From the NCBI RefSeq assembly GCF_003626535.1, contig NZ_RBAL01000009.1, forward strand, positions 1 through 64,000: 64,000 nucleotides of DNA, given 5' to 3'. Position 1 is the first letter of the stretch, and each line of letters opens with the position of its first letter. The DNA comes from Streptomyces hoynatensis. GTDB taxonomy: Bacteria; Actinomycetota; Actinomycetes; Streptomycetales; Streptomycetaceae. Of this stretch, positions 17,695 to 28,600 are shown one piece after another. The position numbers and the translations under genes were made by a program. The notes beneath the pieces are model-generated. The model did no database searches. It was not told the origin of the DNA and was given only the letters and a program-made list of their open reading frames with translations.

Positions 17695-17720
17695 CGCGCG
17701 CCGCGCGCCGCCCTGCCCGG

Positions 17721-17757
17721 ACCGGTGCCGTCCCCGCCTTCCCAGGACGGCACCGGT
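17721..17757 (+). terminator. Terminator of the GH6 gene
   Basis: A perfect 13-bp stem ACCGGTGCCGTCC / GGACGGCACCGGT, 11-base loop, 26 bases after the stop. Confidence 0.88.
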
Positions 17758-17859
17758 TTCCGACCACGACAGAACGCGACACGAGGTGACATTTCGCCAT
17801 GGAAAGGTCTCTTCGCGTCATAAGTCCCATTGAGACACGAAAGACGTAGGCTGGGGTTC

Positions 17860-18543
17860 GTGACCACTGATCTACCGGCCGGACCTCCGGCCCTTGACCG
17901 GCGCCGCCGCAGGGCGCGCCGGACCCGCGAGTCGCTGGCGAGCGCGGCCTTCGAACTGGTCCTGGACGAGGGGCTGCGGGCGGTGACCGTCGAGCGGATC
18001 GCCGAACGCGCCGACGTGGCCAGGCGTACGTTCAGCCGCCACTTCACCAGCAAGGAGAGCGCCGTGCTCGACGTGCTCCGGGCGGACGGCGAACGGATCA
18101 ACGAGTTGCTGCGGGCGCGCCCGCCCCAGGAGCCCCCGCTGGCCGCCTACCGCGCCGCGGCCCTGGCCTGGCTGTCCGACGAGGCCGAGCCCGCCTGGCA
18201 CCGCAGGCCGCGGGTGGTGGAGCTGCTGCGCCTGACCCGCCGCGAGCCCGCGCTCCTCGCGGCCCTGCGCCGGATCAGGTCGGAGGCCCAGGACGAGGCG
18301 GTCCGGGTGGTCGCGGCACGGCTGGGCGTGGACCCGGCCCGCGACCCGCGCCCCGCGGTGCTGGTGAACGCCGCCGCCGGGGCGCTCGCCGCGGCCCAGG
18401 AGCTGTGGGTGGCGGGCGGTGCCCGGGCGGACCTGCCCACGCTCGTCGAACGCGCCTTCGCGGCGCTGACCGGCGAGGGTGGCCAGCCCCGCCCGCTGCC
18501 GCGGCAGCGCGAGGCGACCCCCCGCGACGGCCGGGCGCCGTGA
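17860..18543 (+). CDS. TetR-family transcriptional regulator
   Basis: A 227-aa repressor-type protein. The N-terminal HTH is RRTRESLASAAFELVLDEGL then VTVERIAERADVARRTFSRH and FTSKESAVLDVL; the C-terminal ligand domain ends in a basic tail. GTG 17860 has no clear ribosome site but TAGGCT ends seven bases upstream, so a leaderless mRNA is plausible. The stop overlaps the GTG of the following dehydrogenase gene by four bases, so the two are translationally coupled and the regulator probably controls that enzyme. The ligand is unknown. Confidence 0.88.
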   Translation: MTTDLPAGPPALDRRRRRARRTRESLASAAFELVLDEGLRAVTVERIAERADVARRTFSRHFTSKESAVLDVLRADGERINELLRARPPQEPPLAAYRAAALAWLSDEAEPAWHRRPRVVELLRLTRREPALLAALRRIRSEAQDEAVRVVAARLGVDPARDPRPAVLVNAAAGALAAAQELWVAGGARADLPTLVERAFAALTGEGGQPRPLPRQREATPRDGRAP

Positions 18544-19577
18544 GGGCGGTGCAGTACCGGGAGATCGGGGCGGCGCCCGAGGTGGTGACCGTGCCCGACC
18601 CCGAACCCGGGCCGGGGCAGGTGCTGCTGCGGGTGACCGCGGCGGCGGCCTGCCCCGCCGACATCGCCCTGATGAGCTGGCCCGCCGAGAGCTTCCCCCA
18701 CCCGCTGCCGCTGACCCTCGGCCACGAGGTCACCGGCACCGTGGCCGCGCTGGGCGCGGGCGTGGACGCCCTCGCCGAGGGGGAGGCGGTGGCCCTGTAC
18801 GCGCCGCAGGGCTGCGGGCGCTGCGGCCCGTGCGCGCGGGGCGCGGAGAACCTCTGCCGCAGGGCGGCCGGGCTCGGCCGCTACCCGCCCGGGCTCGGCG
18901 CCCCCGGCGGGATGGCCGAGTTGCTGCTGGTGGACGACGCGCGGTTCCTGCTGCCGCTCGACGGGCTCGACCCGGTGGCGGCGGCCCCGCTGACCCACGC
19001 CGGCCTGGGCGCGTACCACGCGGTGAAGCGCTCCCTGCCGAGGCTGGTTGCGGGCGGCACCGCGGTGGTGATCGGCGCGCGGGGGGAGGGCGGGATCGCG
19101 ATCCGGCTGCTGCGCGCCCTGAGCCCGAGCCGGGTGATCGCGCTGGAGACCGCGCCGGAGACGCTGGAGGCGGCGCGCGCCGCGGGCGCCCACGAGGCGC
19201 TTCCCGCGGACGCGCGGGCGGCGGACCTGGTCAGGGAGCTGACCGGCCAGGAGGGCGCGGCGGCCGTCTTCGACTTCGCCGGCACCCCGCACACGGTGGG
19301 CACCGCGGGGGCCGTGGCGGCGGTGGGCGGGGAGGTGGCGATCCTCGGCCCCGGTGGCGGGGCCCTGGCGGTGGGCGCGGGCACCACGGCTTTCGAGGTG
19401 TCGGTCTCCGCGCCGCACTGGGGCTCGCGGGGCGAGCTGGCCGAGGTGCTCGCGCTGGCGCGCGGCGGAGGTCTCGACGTGCCGGTGGAGACCTACCCCC
19501 TCCGGGAGGCGCCCCTCGCCCTCGAACGGCTGCACGCCGGGAAGCCGGCCGGGCGGCCGGTGTTCCTGCCGGGCTGA
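18540..19577 (+). CDS. Zinc-binding medium-chain alcohol dehydrogenase
   Basis: A 345-aa MDR-family NAD(P)-dependent dehydrogenase starting at GTG 18540 within the TetR stop. LGHEVTGTVAALGAGVD holds the catalytic-zinc Glu/His pair, and CGRCGPCARGAENLCRR is the four-cysteine structural zinc loop. The usual catalytic-zinc Cys aligns with ACPADIALM (Cys). The coenzyme fold (GTAVVIGARGEGGIAIRLL) has ARGEGG where GxGxxG is usual. Substrate unknown; co-regulation with the TetR protein suggests detoxification or a specific alcohol/aldehyde. Confidence 0.88.
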   Translation: MRAVQYREIGAAPEVVTVPDPEPGPGQVLLRVTAAAACPADIALMSWPAESFPHPLPLTLGHEVTGTVAALGAGVDALAEGEAVALYAPQGCGRCGPCARGAENLCRRAAGLGRYPPGLGAPGGMAELLLVDDARFLLPLDGLDPVAAAPLTHAGLGAYHAVKRSLPRLVAGGTAVVIGARGEGGIAIRLLRALSPSRVIALETAPETLEAARAAGAHEALPADARAADLVRELTGQEGAAAVFDFAGTPHTVGTAGAVAAVGGEVAILGPGGGALAVGAGTTAFEVSVSAPHWGSRGELAEVLALARGGGLDVPVETYPLREAPLALERLHAGKPAGRPVFLPG

Positions 19578-19626
19578 GCCAAGGCCGGGGGCCGGGCACG
19601 GGGCCTGGGCCTCGGGCCTGAAAGGG

Positions 19627-19652
19627 CGCCGCCCCGCCTCCCTGGGGCGGCG
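19627..19652. terminator. Bidirectional terminator between dehydrogenase gene and serA
   Basis: A perfect 9-bp stem CGCCGCCCC / GGGGCGGCG with an 8-base loop in the convergent 144-base gap. Confidence 0.75.
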
Positions 19653-19721
19653 GGGCGGTGCGCGAGAGGGCCGGAACGGCCCGCGGCGGCCGGCGAGGCG
19701 GGCCCGGGGCCTGGCGGGGGC

Positions 19722-21311
19722 TCAGTCGGTGAGGTCGACGCTCCTGGCCGAGGTGGCGCCGATCTCCGCGGCGACCTCGGAGAGGACCGTGGCGGGGATG
19801 GTGCCGTCCACCGTGAGGGCGATCAGCGCCTCGCCGCCCTCCTCGGCGCGGGCGACCTGCATGCCCGCGATGTTGATGCCGGCCTCGCCGAGGATGCGGC
19901 CGAGGGTGCCGACGACCCCGGGCCGGTCGGTGTAGCGCAGGAAGGCCATGTGGTCCGAGGCGGCCAGGTCGACGGTGTGCTGGTTGATCCCGACGATCTT
20001 CTGCTGGAACTTGGGCCCGGCCAGGGTGCCGGCGACCGAGATCACCTCGCCGCTGGTGAGGGTGCCGCGGACCGTGATGAGGTTGCGGTGGTCCGGCGAC
20101 TCGGAGCTGGTGGTCAGCCGGACCTCGATGCCGCGCTCCTGGGCGAACAGCGGCGCGTTCACGTAGGACACGGTCTCCGCCACCACGTCCTCGAAGACGC
20201 CCTTGACCGCGGAGAGTTCGAGCACCTTGACGTCGTGCTGGGTGATCTCGCCGCAGACCTCGACGTCGAGCCGCTGGGCGACCTCGCCGGCCAGCGCCGT
20301 GAAGATCCGGCCCAGCTTCTCGGCCAGCGGCAGGCCGGGGCGCACGTCCTCGGCGATGACGCCGCCCTGGACGTTGACCGCGTCGGGCACCAGCTCGCCC
20401 GCGAGCGCGAGGCGGACCGACTTGGCCACCGAGATGCCGGCCTTCTCCTGGGCCTCGCCGGTGGAGGCGCCCAGGTGCGGGGTGACCACGACGTTGTCGA
20501 ACTCGAAGAGCGGGGAGTCGGTGCACGGCTCGCTCGCGAAGACGTCGAGCCCGGCGCCGGCGACCCGGCCCTCCTTCAGGGCGCTGAGCAGCGCCGTCTC
20601 GTCCACGATGCCGCCGCGGGCCGCGTTGACGATGCGGACGGTCGGCTTGACCTTGTGCAGCGCCTCGTCGCCGATGAGGCCCAGCGTCTCGGGCGTCTTG
20701 GGGAGGTGGACGGTGATGAAGTCGGAGACCGCGAGCAGTTCGTCGAGGGTGAGCAGCTTGACGCCCATCTGCGCGGCGCGGGCGGGCTGCACGTAGGGGT
20801 CGTAGGCCACGATCTGCATGCCGAAGGCGGCCATCCGCTGCGCGACCAGCACGCCGATGCGGCCGAGGCCGACCACGCCGAGGGTCTTCTCGGAGAGCTC
20901 GACGCCGGTGTACTTGCTGCGCTTCCACTCGCCGTTCTTCAGCGCGGCGTTGGCCTGCGGGATGTGCCGCGCGGTGGAGACGATCAGCCCACAGGCCAGC
21001 TCGGCGGCGGTCACGATGTTGGAGGTGGGCGCGTTGACCACCATGACCCCGGCCTTGGTGGCGGCGGCCACGTCGACGTTGTCGAGGCCGACGCCGGCGC
21101 GGGCCACGACCTTCAGGCGCCGGGCGGCCGCGATGGCCTCGGCGTCCACCTTCGTGGCGCTGCGGATCAGCACCGCATCCACGTCGGCGAGGGAGCTCAG
21201 CAGGTCGGCGCGGTCGGCGCCGTCGCAGTGCCGGATCTCGAAGTCGGGCCCGAGGGCGTCGACGGTGGCGGGGGAAAGCTCTTCAGCGATGAGTACGACG
21301 GGCTTGCTCAC
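19722..21311 (-). CDS. serA: D-3-phosphoglycerate dehydrogenase
   Basis: A 529-aa enzyme for the first step of serine synthesis, oxidising 3-phosphoglycerate with NAD. GTG 21311 has AAGGA about 12 bases upstream. LGVVGLGRIGVLVAQRM binds NAD; Arg in VNAARGGIVDE, Glu in FASEPCTDSPL and His in VTPHLGASTGEAQEKAG make the catalytic triad. It is the long type (as in mycobacteria), with an allosteric intervening domain about 310-450 and a C-terminal ACT domain (HMAFLRYTDRPGVVGTLGRI) for serine feedback. It lies downstream of ilvC on the same strand behind a terminator, so it is probably a separate unit. Confidence 0.97.
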   Translation of the reverse strand: MSKPVVLIAEELSPATVDALGPDFEIRHCDGADRADLLSSLADVDAVLIRSATKVDAEAIAAARRLKVVARAGVGLDNVDVAAATKAGVMVVNAPTSNIVTAAELACGLIVSTARHIPQANAALKNGEWKRSKYTGVELSEKTLGVVGLGRIGVLVAQRMAAFGMQIVAYDPYVQPARAAQMGVKLLTLDELLAVSDFITVHLPKTPETLGLIGDEALHKVKPTVRIVNAARGGIVDETALLSALKEGRVAGAGLDVFASEPCTDSPLFEFDNVVVTPHLGASTGEAQEKAGISVAKSVRLALAGELVPDAVNVQGGVIAEDVRPGLPLAEKLGRIFTALAGEVAQRLDVEVCGEITQHDVKVLELSAVKGVFEDVVAETVSYVNAPLFAQERGIEVRLTTSSESPDHRNLITVRGTLTSGEVISVAGTLAGPKFQQKIVGINQHTVDLAASDHMAFLRYTDRPGVVGTLGRILGEAGINIAGMQVARAEEGGEALIALTVDGTIPATVLSEVAAEIGATSARSVDLTD

Positions 21312-21496
21312 GGAGTCTCACTGATCCTTTGCGGGAGGCCGCGTCCCGACGGCCGAGGCGGTGGAGAGGTAGGCAGCCACGCGGAGACGCACGACGCTGT
21401 GAGCCTGTGACGCGCTTCGTGCAGTGCAGTGTATCGGCGTGGCGGGGGTCGGGCAGTCCCCTGCGCACCCCCGCCGCCTCGTGCTTCCGCGGGCCT

Positions 21497-21529
21497 GGGC
21501 ACCGCGGGGACCCTCGCCCCGCGGTGCCC
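21497..21529 (-). terminator. Terminator of ilvC
   Basis: A perfect 13-bp stem GGGCACCGCGGGG / CCCCGCGGTGCCC with a 7-base loop, 16 bases beyond the ilvC stop; the remaining gap to serA holds its promoter. Confidence 0.85.
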
Positions 21530-21545
21530 GCTGTGCGCGCTGGGG

Positions 21546-22601
<1,056 letters not shown>

Positions 22602-22648
22602 TCACCGCCGCGGGCCCCCGGCGATTTCCGCGGGCGTGTTTCCCGGAA

Positions 22649-22671
22649 CTCTCCCGTGGTCCAAGGGAGAG
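22649..22671 (-). other. Hairpin in the ilvN-ilvC gap
   Basis: CTCTCCC-N9-GGGAGAG, with a flanking CCGG/CCGG extension, in the middle of the 233-base gap. It could be a processing or partial termination site adjusting ilvC expression relative to ilvBN. No leader peptide rich in Ile/Leu/Val was recognised in this gap. Confidence 0.45.
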
Positions 22672-22777
22672 CCTCCCGGGTTTTGCCGCAGTCTTCCCGA
22701 GGTTCCCGGCAGGTGCGAAGGTCCGCCGCGTGGACCAACCGTATGACGTAGCGGGGGGACGCGGCGGCCGGGTCTCG

Positions 22778-23302
22778 CTATGCGGTCCGGTCCAGGGCAC
22801 GAAGCGACCGGTCGGTGATCGACCTGGCACCACGGCCGATCGCGATCGCCCCGGACTGCACGAGTTCCTTGATCCCGAACGGCTCCAGCATGCGCAGCAT
22901 GGCCTCCAGCTTGTCGCTGCTGCCGGTGGCCTCGATCGTCACGGCCTCGGGTGCCACGTCCACCGTCTTGGCGCGGAAGAGCTGGACGATCTCCACGATC
23001 TGGGACCTGGTCTCGTTGTCGGCGCGCACCTTCACCAGGACGAGTTCGCGGTGCACGGCGGAGCCCGGCTCCAGCTCGACGATCTTCAGCACGTTGACGA
23101 GCTTGTTGAGCTGCTTGGTGACCTGCTCCAGGGGCAGCGCCTCGACGCTCACCACGATGGTGATGCGGGAGACCTCGGGGTGCTCGGTGGTGCCGACGGC
23201 GAGCGAGTCGATGTTGAAACCGCGCCGGGAGAAGAGCGAGGTGATCCGGGACAGGACACCGGGCTTGTTCTCCACCAGGACGGAGAGCGTGTGTTTGGAC
23301 AT
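22778..23302 (-). CDS. ilvN: Acetolactate synthase small (regulatory) subunit
   Basis: A 174-aa regulatory subunit that binds IlvB and confers valine feedback inhibition. The N-terminal ACT domain is SVLVENKPGVLSRITSLFSR followed by RGFNIDSLAVGTTE; the C-terminal ALS_ss_C domain contains ELVLVKVRADNETRSQI and the GIKELVQSGAIAIGRG end. ATG 23302, 91 bases after ilvB, presumably one operon. Confidence 0.97.
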   Translation of the reverse strand: MSKHTLSVLVENKPGVLSRITSLFSRRGFNIDSLAVGTTEHPEVSRITIVVSVEALPLEQVTKQLNKLVNVLKIVELEPGSAVHRELVLVKVRADNETRSQIVEIVQLFRAKTVDVAPEAVTIEATGSSDKLEAMLRMLEPFGIKELVQSGAIAIGRGARSITDRSLRALDRTA

Positions 23303-23393
23303 GTCGGTTGGTTACCTCGGGCGGGACGGGCCGCGGGTCGGTCTGCGGCGGTGGTCGGCGGCTGCTCGGGGCCGGGGGCCGGGGGCGCGGTGG

Positions 23394-25241
23394 TCAGTCG
23401 GCGTCGCCGAAGTCGGGGCGCACCCCGCGGGCCGCCATCACCTCGTCGTTGGAGGTGCCCGCGGCGACCATCGGCCAGACCATGGCGTCCTCGTGGACGA
23501 TGAAGTCCACGACGACGGGCCGGTCGTTGATGGCGTTGGCCTTCTCGATCACGGCGTCGAGCTGGGCCGGGTCCTCGCAGCGCAGGCCGACGCAGCCCAT
23601 GGCCTCGGACAGCTTGACGAAGTCGGGGATGCGGGTGCCGGCGCTGCTCGGGGTGCCGTCGTGCAGCCGGGTGTTGGAGTACCGCTGGTTGTAGAAGAGG
23701 GTCTGCCACTGCCTGACCATGCCGAGGGCGCCGTTGTTGATGATGGCGACCTTGATCGGGATGTTGTTCAGGGCGGCGGTGGCCAGCTCCTGGTTGGTCA
23801 TCTGGAAGCAGCCGTCGCCGTCGATGGCCCAGACGGGGGTGTCGGGGCGGCCGGCCTTGGCGCCGAGCGCGGCGGGCACCGCGTAGCCCATGGTGCCCAG
23901 GCCGCCAGAGTTCAGCCAGGTGCCCGGGTGCTCGAAGCGCAGGAAGTGCGCGGCCCACATCTGGTGCTGGCCGACGCCCGCGGTGAAGACCGTGCCGGAC
24001 GGGGCGAGCGCGCCGATGCGCTCGATGACCTGCTGCGGGGAGAGCGTGCCGTCCTCCGGCAGGTCGTAGCCGAGCGGGTAGGTCTCGCGCCAGCGGTTCA
24101 CCTGCTCCCACCAGCTCGCGTAGCGGGCGGCGGCGTCCGCGCCGCGCGGGGCGTCCGCGGAGCGCAGCGCGGTGACCAGGTCGGCCATCACGTCCTTGAC
24201 GTCCCCGACGATCGGCACGTCTGCCACGCGGTTCTTGCCGATCTCGGCCGGGTCGATGTCGGCGTGCACGATCTTGGCGTGCGGCGCGAAGGAGTCGATC
24301 CGGCCGGTGACGCGGTCGTCGAAGCGGGCCCCGAGGGCGACGATCAGGTCGGCCTTCTGCAGGGCGGTGACGGCCGCCACGGTGCCGTGCATGCCGGGCA
24401 TGCCCAGGTGCTGGGGGTGGCTGTCGGGGAAGGCGCCCAGGGCCATCAGCGTGGTGGTGACCGGGGCGCCGGTCAGCTCGGCCAGCTCGCGCAGCTCCGC
24501 GGCGGCCCCCGCCTTGACGACCCCGCCGCCGACGTACAGCACCGGGCGCCTGGCCTGGGCGATCAGCCGCGCGGCCTCGCGGATCTGCTTGGCGTGCGGG
24601 CGGCTGACGGGGCGGTAGCCGGGCAGGTCGGTGACCGGCGGCCAGGAGAAGGTCGTGGTGCCCTGGAGGGCGTCCTTGGCGATGTCGACCAGGACCGGTC
24701 CCGGGCGCCCCGTGGAGGCGATGTGGAAGGCCTCGGCGATCGTGCGCGGGATCTCGTCGGGGTCGGTGACCAGGAAGTTGTGCTTGGTGACCGGCAGGGT
24801 GATGCCGCAGATGTCCGCTTCCTGGAACGCGTCGGTGCCGATGGTCTTGCTGGCGACCTGCCCGGTGATGGCGACGATGGGGACCGAGTCCATGTGCGCG
24901 TCGGCGAGCGGGGTGACCAGGTTGGTGGCGCCGGGCCCCGAGGTGGCCATGCAGACGCCGACCCGGCCGGTGGCCTGGGCGTAGCCGGTGGCCGCGTGGC
25001 CCGCGCCCTGCTCGTGGCGGACGAGGATGTGACGGACCGCGGTGGAGTCCATCATCGGGTCGTACGCGGGGAGGATCGCGCCGCCGGGGATGCCGAAGAC
25101 GGTGTCCGCGCCGACCGCTTCGAGCGAGCGGATGAGGGACTGGGCGCCTGTCACGTTCTCGATGGTGGCGGTGGGCTGCGGTGCTGCGCCTCGGGGGGCA
25201 CGCGGCTGCGGCTTGGGTGCCCCGGCGGCCTGTTCGGTCAT
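23394..25241 (-). CDS. ilvB: Acetolactate synthase large (catalytic) subunit
   Basis: A 615-aa ThDP/FAD enzyme forming acetolactate or acetohydroxybutyrate. ATG 25241 ([13 protein letters not shown]) was taken because conserved sequence starts at [21 protein letters not shown]-like residues soon after; longer open frame covers the attenuator. [14 protein letters not shown] and [19 protein letters not shown] carry the catalytic Glu; [20 protein letters not shown] through NN is the ThDP-Mg site. An attenuator and a 13-aa leader precede it, so it is controlled by branched-chain aminoacyl-tRNA supply. Confidence 0.97.
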   Translation of the reverse strand: MTEQAAGAPKPQPRAPRGAAPQPTATIENVTGAQSLIRSLEAVGADTVFGIPGGAILPAYDPMMDSTAVRHILVRHEQGAGHAATGYAQATGRVGVCMATSGPGATNLVTPLADAHMDSVPIVAITGQVASKTIGTDAFQEADICGITLPVTKHNFLVTDPDEIPRTIAEAFHIASTGRPGPVLVDIAKDALQGTTTFSWPPVTDLPGYRPVSRPHAKQIREAARLIAQARRPVLYVGGGVVKAGAAAELRELAELTGAPVTTTLMALGAFPDSHPQHLGMPGMHGTVAAVTALQKADLIVALGARFDDRVTGRIDSFAPHAKIVHADIDPAEIGKNRVADVPIVGDVKDVMADLVTALRSADAPRGADAAARYASWWEQVNRWRETYPLGYDLPEDGTLSPQQVIERIGALAPSGTVFTAGVGQHQMWAAHFLRFEHPGTWLNSGGLGTMGYAVPAALGAKAGRPDTPVWAIDGDGCFQMTNQELATAALNNIPIKVAIINNGALGMVRQWQTLFYNQRYSNTRLHDGTPSSAGTRIPDFVKLSEAMGCVGLRCEDPAQLDAVIEKANAINDRPVVVDFIVHEDAMVWPMVAAGTSNDEVMAARGVRPDFGDAD

Positions 25242-25326
25242 CGGCGATCTCTTCTCGGGGTGGTGAGCGGGTGACGCTGGTTTCGGGTGCTGCCTGCCTG
25301 AAGGCGGGCGGCAGGTGCTGATGCAA

Positions 25327-25361
25327 CAAAAAACCCCTCGTGCCTGAGGCATGCGAGGGGG
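25327..25361 (-). terminator. ilvB attenuator terminator
   Basis: Minus-strand RNA CCCCCTCGCATGCC-TCA-GGCACGAGGGG folds into a long stem, followed by TTTTTTG. The position 40-70 bases after the leader peptide stop is that of a classical attenuator. Confidence 0.92.
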
Positions 25362-25396
25362 AGCGCGTCGCTGGGGGTCACGGGGGTATTCCCGGA

Positions 25397-25438
25397 TCAG
25401 CCGACGCGCCGTCCAAGTACGAGAATTCGAGTGCGCAT
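25397..25438 (-). CDS. ilvB leader peptide [13 protein letters not shown]
   Basis: A 13-codon frame, ATG 25438 to TGA 25399-25397, encoding an Ile-Leu-Val-Leu run (ATT CTC GTA CTT, rare codons here). It matches the leader described upstream of actinobacterial ilvB operons. Stalling on ILVL codons when charged tRNAs are scarce would block formation of the terminator hairpin. There is no ribosome site and the -10 box ends only seven bases upstream, so it is probably translated from a leaderless mRNA. Confidence 0.92.
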   Translation of the reverse strand: MRTRILVLGRRVG

Positions 25439-25445
25439 GGCTCAG

Positions 25446-25475
25446 ACATTGCTCTTCTCTCCCGCCGCGTGTCAA
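25446..25475 (-). promoter_or_regulatory. ilvBNC promoter (TTGACA-N18-CAATGT)
   Basis: On the minus strand TTGACA (25475-25470) is a perfect -35, with CAATGT (25451-25446) as -10 after 18 bases. Transcription would begin at or next to the A of the leader ATG at 25438. Confidence 0.75.
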
Positions 25476-25667
25476 GCGAGCGTGAATGAGATCTCACTAT
25501 GCGGGCCTAGTAGGAAAACCGACTATCTCGGCGCCGCGACCAGCGGGTACGGCCCGCCTCCCGGCCCGCCCCCGGGGCGGGAGGCGGGCGGAAGAACGCG
25601 GAGGAACGCGGAGGAACGGGGAGGGACGGGGGCGCGGCGACGGCCGGGCGATCGGGCATGGGGTCCC

Positions 25668-28600
25668 TCAGGTGGGTGAGTCGGCGGGGGCGGGGGCACT
25701 CTTGCCGTCGCGGCGCGCGGCGGGCGGCTCGGGGGCGGCGGGCGGCTCCGGCGCGGCCGGCGGCGGGCCCTGGGCCATGCGGACGCGGCCCTCGTCGAGC
25801 AGCCGCCGCAGCCTGCCCGCCTCCAGCGGCTCGCTGATGGCCAGGCCCTGCCCGCAGTGGCAGCCCATGGCGCGCAGGGCCGCGGCCTGCTCGGGGTGGT
25901 CCACGTCGTCGGCCAGGGAGTCGACCCCGAGGTCGGCCGCCATCCGCAGCAGCCCGGCCGCGATCTTGTGGAGGGGCGGCGATTCGAGCAGGCCGTCCAC
26001 GAGCTCGCCGTCCAGCCGGACCAGGTCCACCGGCAGCCGGTGCAGGGCGGCGGCCGCCGTCCTGCCGCTGCCGAAGCCGCCGAGGGCGATGCCGACGCCG
26101 AGGCGGCTGAGGTCGGTCAGCCTGCGGCGCAGCTCCTGCGAGGCCAGCACGGACTCGGCCTCGGGCAGCTCGATCATCAGCGTCCTGGCGGGCAGGCCGT
26201 GCCGCAGCAGCAGGGCCTCGACGCCGTGTGCGCCACGGCCGTGGTCGGCCAGCCAGGAGTCGGCGACCCGGACGCTGACCGGCACGTCGTACCCCCGGCG
26301 CAGGCGGCGGCCCGCCTCGGCGACGGCCAGTTCGAGCAGCCAGCCGGTGACCTCGCCGGCCCGGCCGCCGGGCCCGGCGGGACCCGGCGGGCCGGGCGCC
26401 CTGGGGCCGGCGCGCAGCAGGTCGAGGGGGACCGCCGGCGGCCGGTGCCCGGAACGCAGCCTCGCCTGGGCCGAGACCGCGGTGACCCGGCCGTCGGCCA
26501 GGTCCACGATCGGCTGGTGCAGCAGCGTGAACTCGCCCGCGTGCAGGGCGCGCCGCAGCCCCTCGGCGGGGCCGGGGCGCCGGGCGGGTCCTGGCTGCAG
26601 GTGCGGGGCGTACAGCTCGACCCTGGCCTTGCCCGCGTGCTTGGCGCGGTACATCGCGAGGTCGGCCTTGCGCATCAGCTCGGCCGGGGTGGCGCCCGGC
26701 TCGGCGAAGGCGATCCCGATGCTGGCGGCGACCCGCAGCTCCCGGTCCTCGACCACGTAGGGCCTGGAGAGGGCGGCGCGCACCCGCTCGGCGATCTCCA
26801 GAATCCGGTACTCGCGCGAGCCCGCGGCGGCCCCCGCCTCGCCGACGATGAGGGCCGCGAACTCGTCGCCGCCCAGCCTGGCGGCGGTGTCCCCGGCGCG
26901 GACCGACTCCCGCAGCCGCCTGGCGGCCTGGATCAGCAGCTCGTCGCCCGCCTGGTGGCCGACCGAGTCGTTGACCGCCTTGAAGCCGTCGAGGTCGATG
27001 AAGAGCACCGCGGTCTCCGGGTCGCCGCCGCGCCCGCCGCCGAGGGCCAGGCGCACCCGCTCGGTGAACAGGGCGCGGTTGGGCAGGTCCGTCAGGGCGT
27101 CGTGGGAGGCGTTGTGCTGCAGCTGCGCCTGGAGCCTGACCCGCTCGGTGACGTCCCGGCTGTTGAAGATCAGGCCGCCCTCGTGGTGGTTGACGCTCGA
27201 CTCGACGTTGAGCCAGCGGCCGTCGCCGTGCCTGACGCGGCACTCGATCCGGGTGGCGGGCTCGCGCGCGGGCGGCACGGACAGGAAGCGGCGCAGCTCG
27301 TGCAGGACGCGGCCGAGGTCGTCCGGGTGGATCAGGGCGGAGAGCTCGCTGCCCATCAGCTGCTCGGCCTGCCTGCCGTAGACCCCGGTGGCCGCCGGGC
27401 TGACGTAGCGCAGGACGCCGTCGGGGGCGGCGATCATGATGACGTCGCTCGACCCCTGCACCAGGGAGCGGAAGTAGTTCTCCTTTTCGGCGAGTTCCCT
27501 GGCGAGCGAGACGTTGTCCCTGAGGGTCAGGCCCTGGCGCAGGAGGAGGGCGAGGACCACGGCGCAGGCGGTGCAGACGACGACGCCGTCCACCTCGTGT
27601 CCGCTGAGTATCGTCACGAGGATGCTCAGCACGCAGACGGCGGCGGCCAGGTACGGGGTGAGGGCGGCGAAGGAGCCGGCCAGCGGGCGGACGGGCTCGG
27701 CGCCGGGGCGTTCGGCCCGGACGGGGCCGAGGGCGCTCAGCGGGCAGCGGTCGGCCAGCCAGGGGGCGGAGGCGAGCAGCAGCGAGGCGGCGAACCAGCC
27801 CGCGTCGAGTAACTGCCCCGAGGTGTACCGCTCCCGCAGCAGGGGCGAGGTGAACAGGGCGTCGCACAGCACGGTCAGGGCGAGCGCGCCGATCGCCGTG
27901 TTCACCGCCTTGCGCTGCCTGGGCCCCGTGCGCCGGAAGTGCAGCACCAGCACCATGCTGACCAGCGCGATGTCGAGCAGGGGGTAGGCGAGCGCGAGGG
28001 CGGCGCGCGGCACGGAGACGTCCTGCAGCCGGGCCGTGTGCGCCAGGGCCACGCTCCAGGAGAGGGTCATCAGCGAGCCGCCGATCAGCCAGACGTCCAG
28101 GCCGAGGCAGACCCAGCCCGAGGCGGTGACCGGCCGCTTGGCCAGCATCAGCAGGCCGACGATGGCCAGCGGCGCGAAGAGCAGGAAGCAGAGGTCCGCC
28201 CAGGAGGAGGGCGGCACCGGCTGGTGGAGCACGACCTCGTACCAGCCCCAGACCGCGTTGCCCAGGCCGATCATCATCGAGGAGAGCCCGAACAGGACCC
28301 AGGCCGGGCGCAGGTCCCCGGCGTGGCCGCGCGCGTACCACAGGCAGGAGCCGGCGGCCAGCAGGCCGGCGGCGCTGAGCCCGAAGTCGCCCATGACGCG
28401 GGCCGCGCCTGGCGAGCCCCAGCCGAGCACGGCCCCCGCCGCGTAGCCGGCGCAGACCGCGGCCACGGCGAGCTGCGGGGCGGGACCGGGCGGCGGGACC
28501 GGCGCCGGCGCCTCCGCCTGGTCCGCGGGGTCCCTGAGGCCCGCCGGGGCGGCGGGTTCCGCGGGTGCCGGAGGGCCCGCGCGTTTCACGGGCTCCGAAG

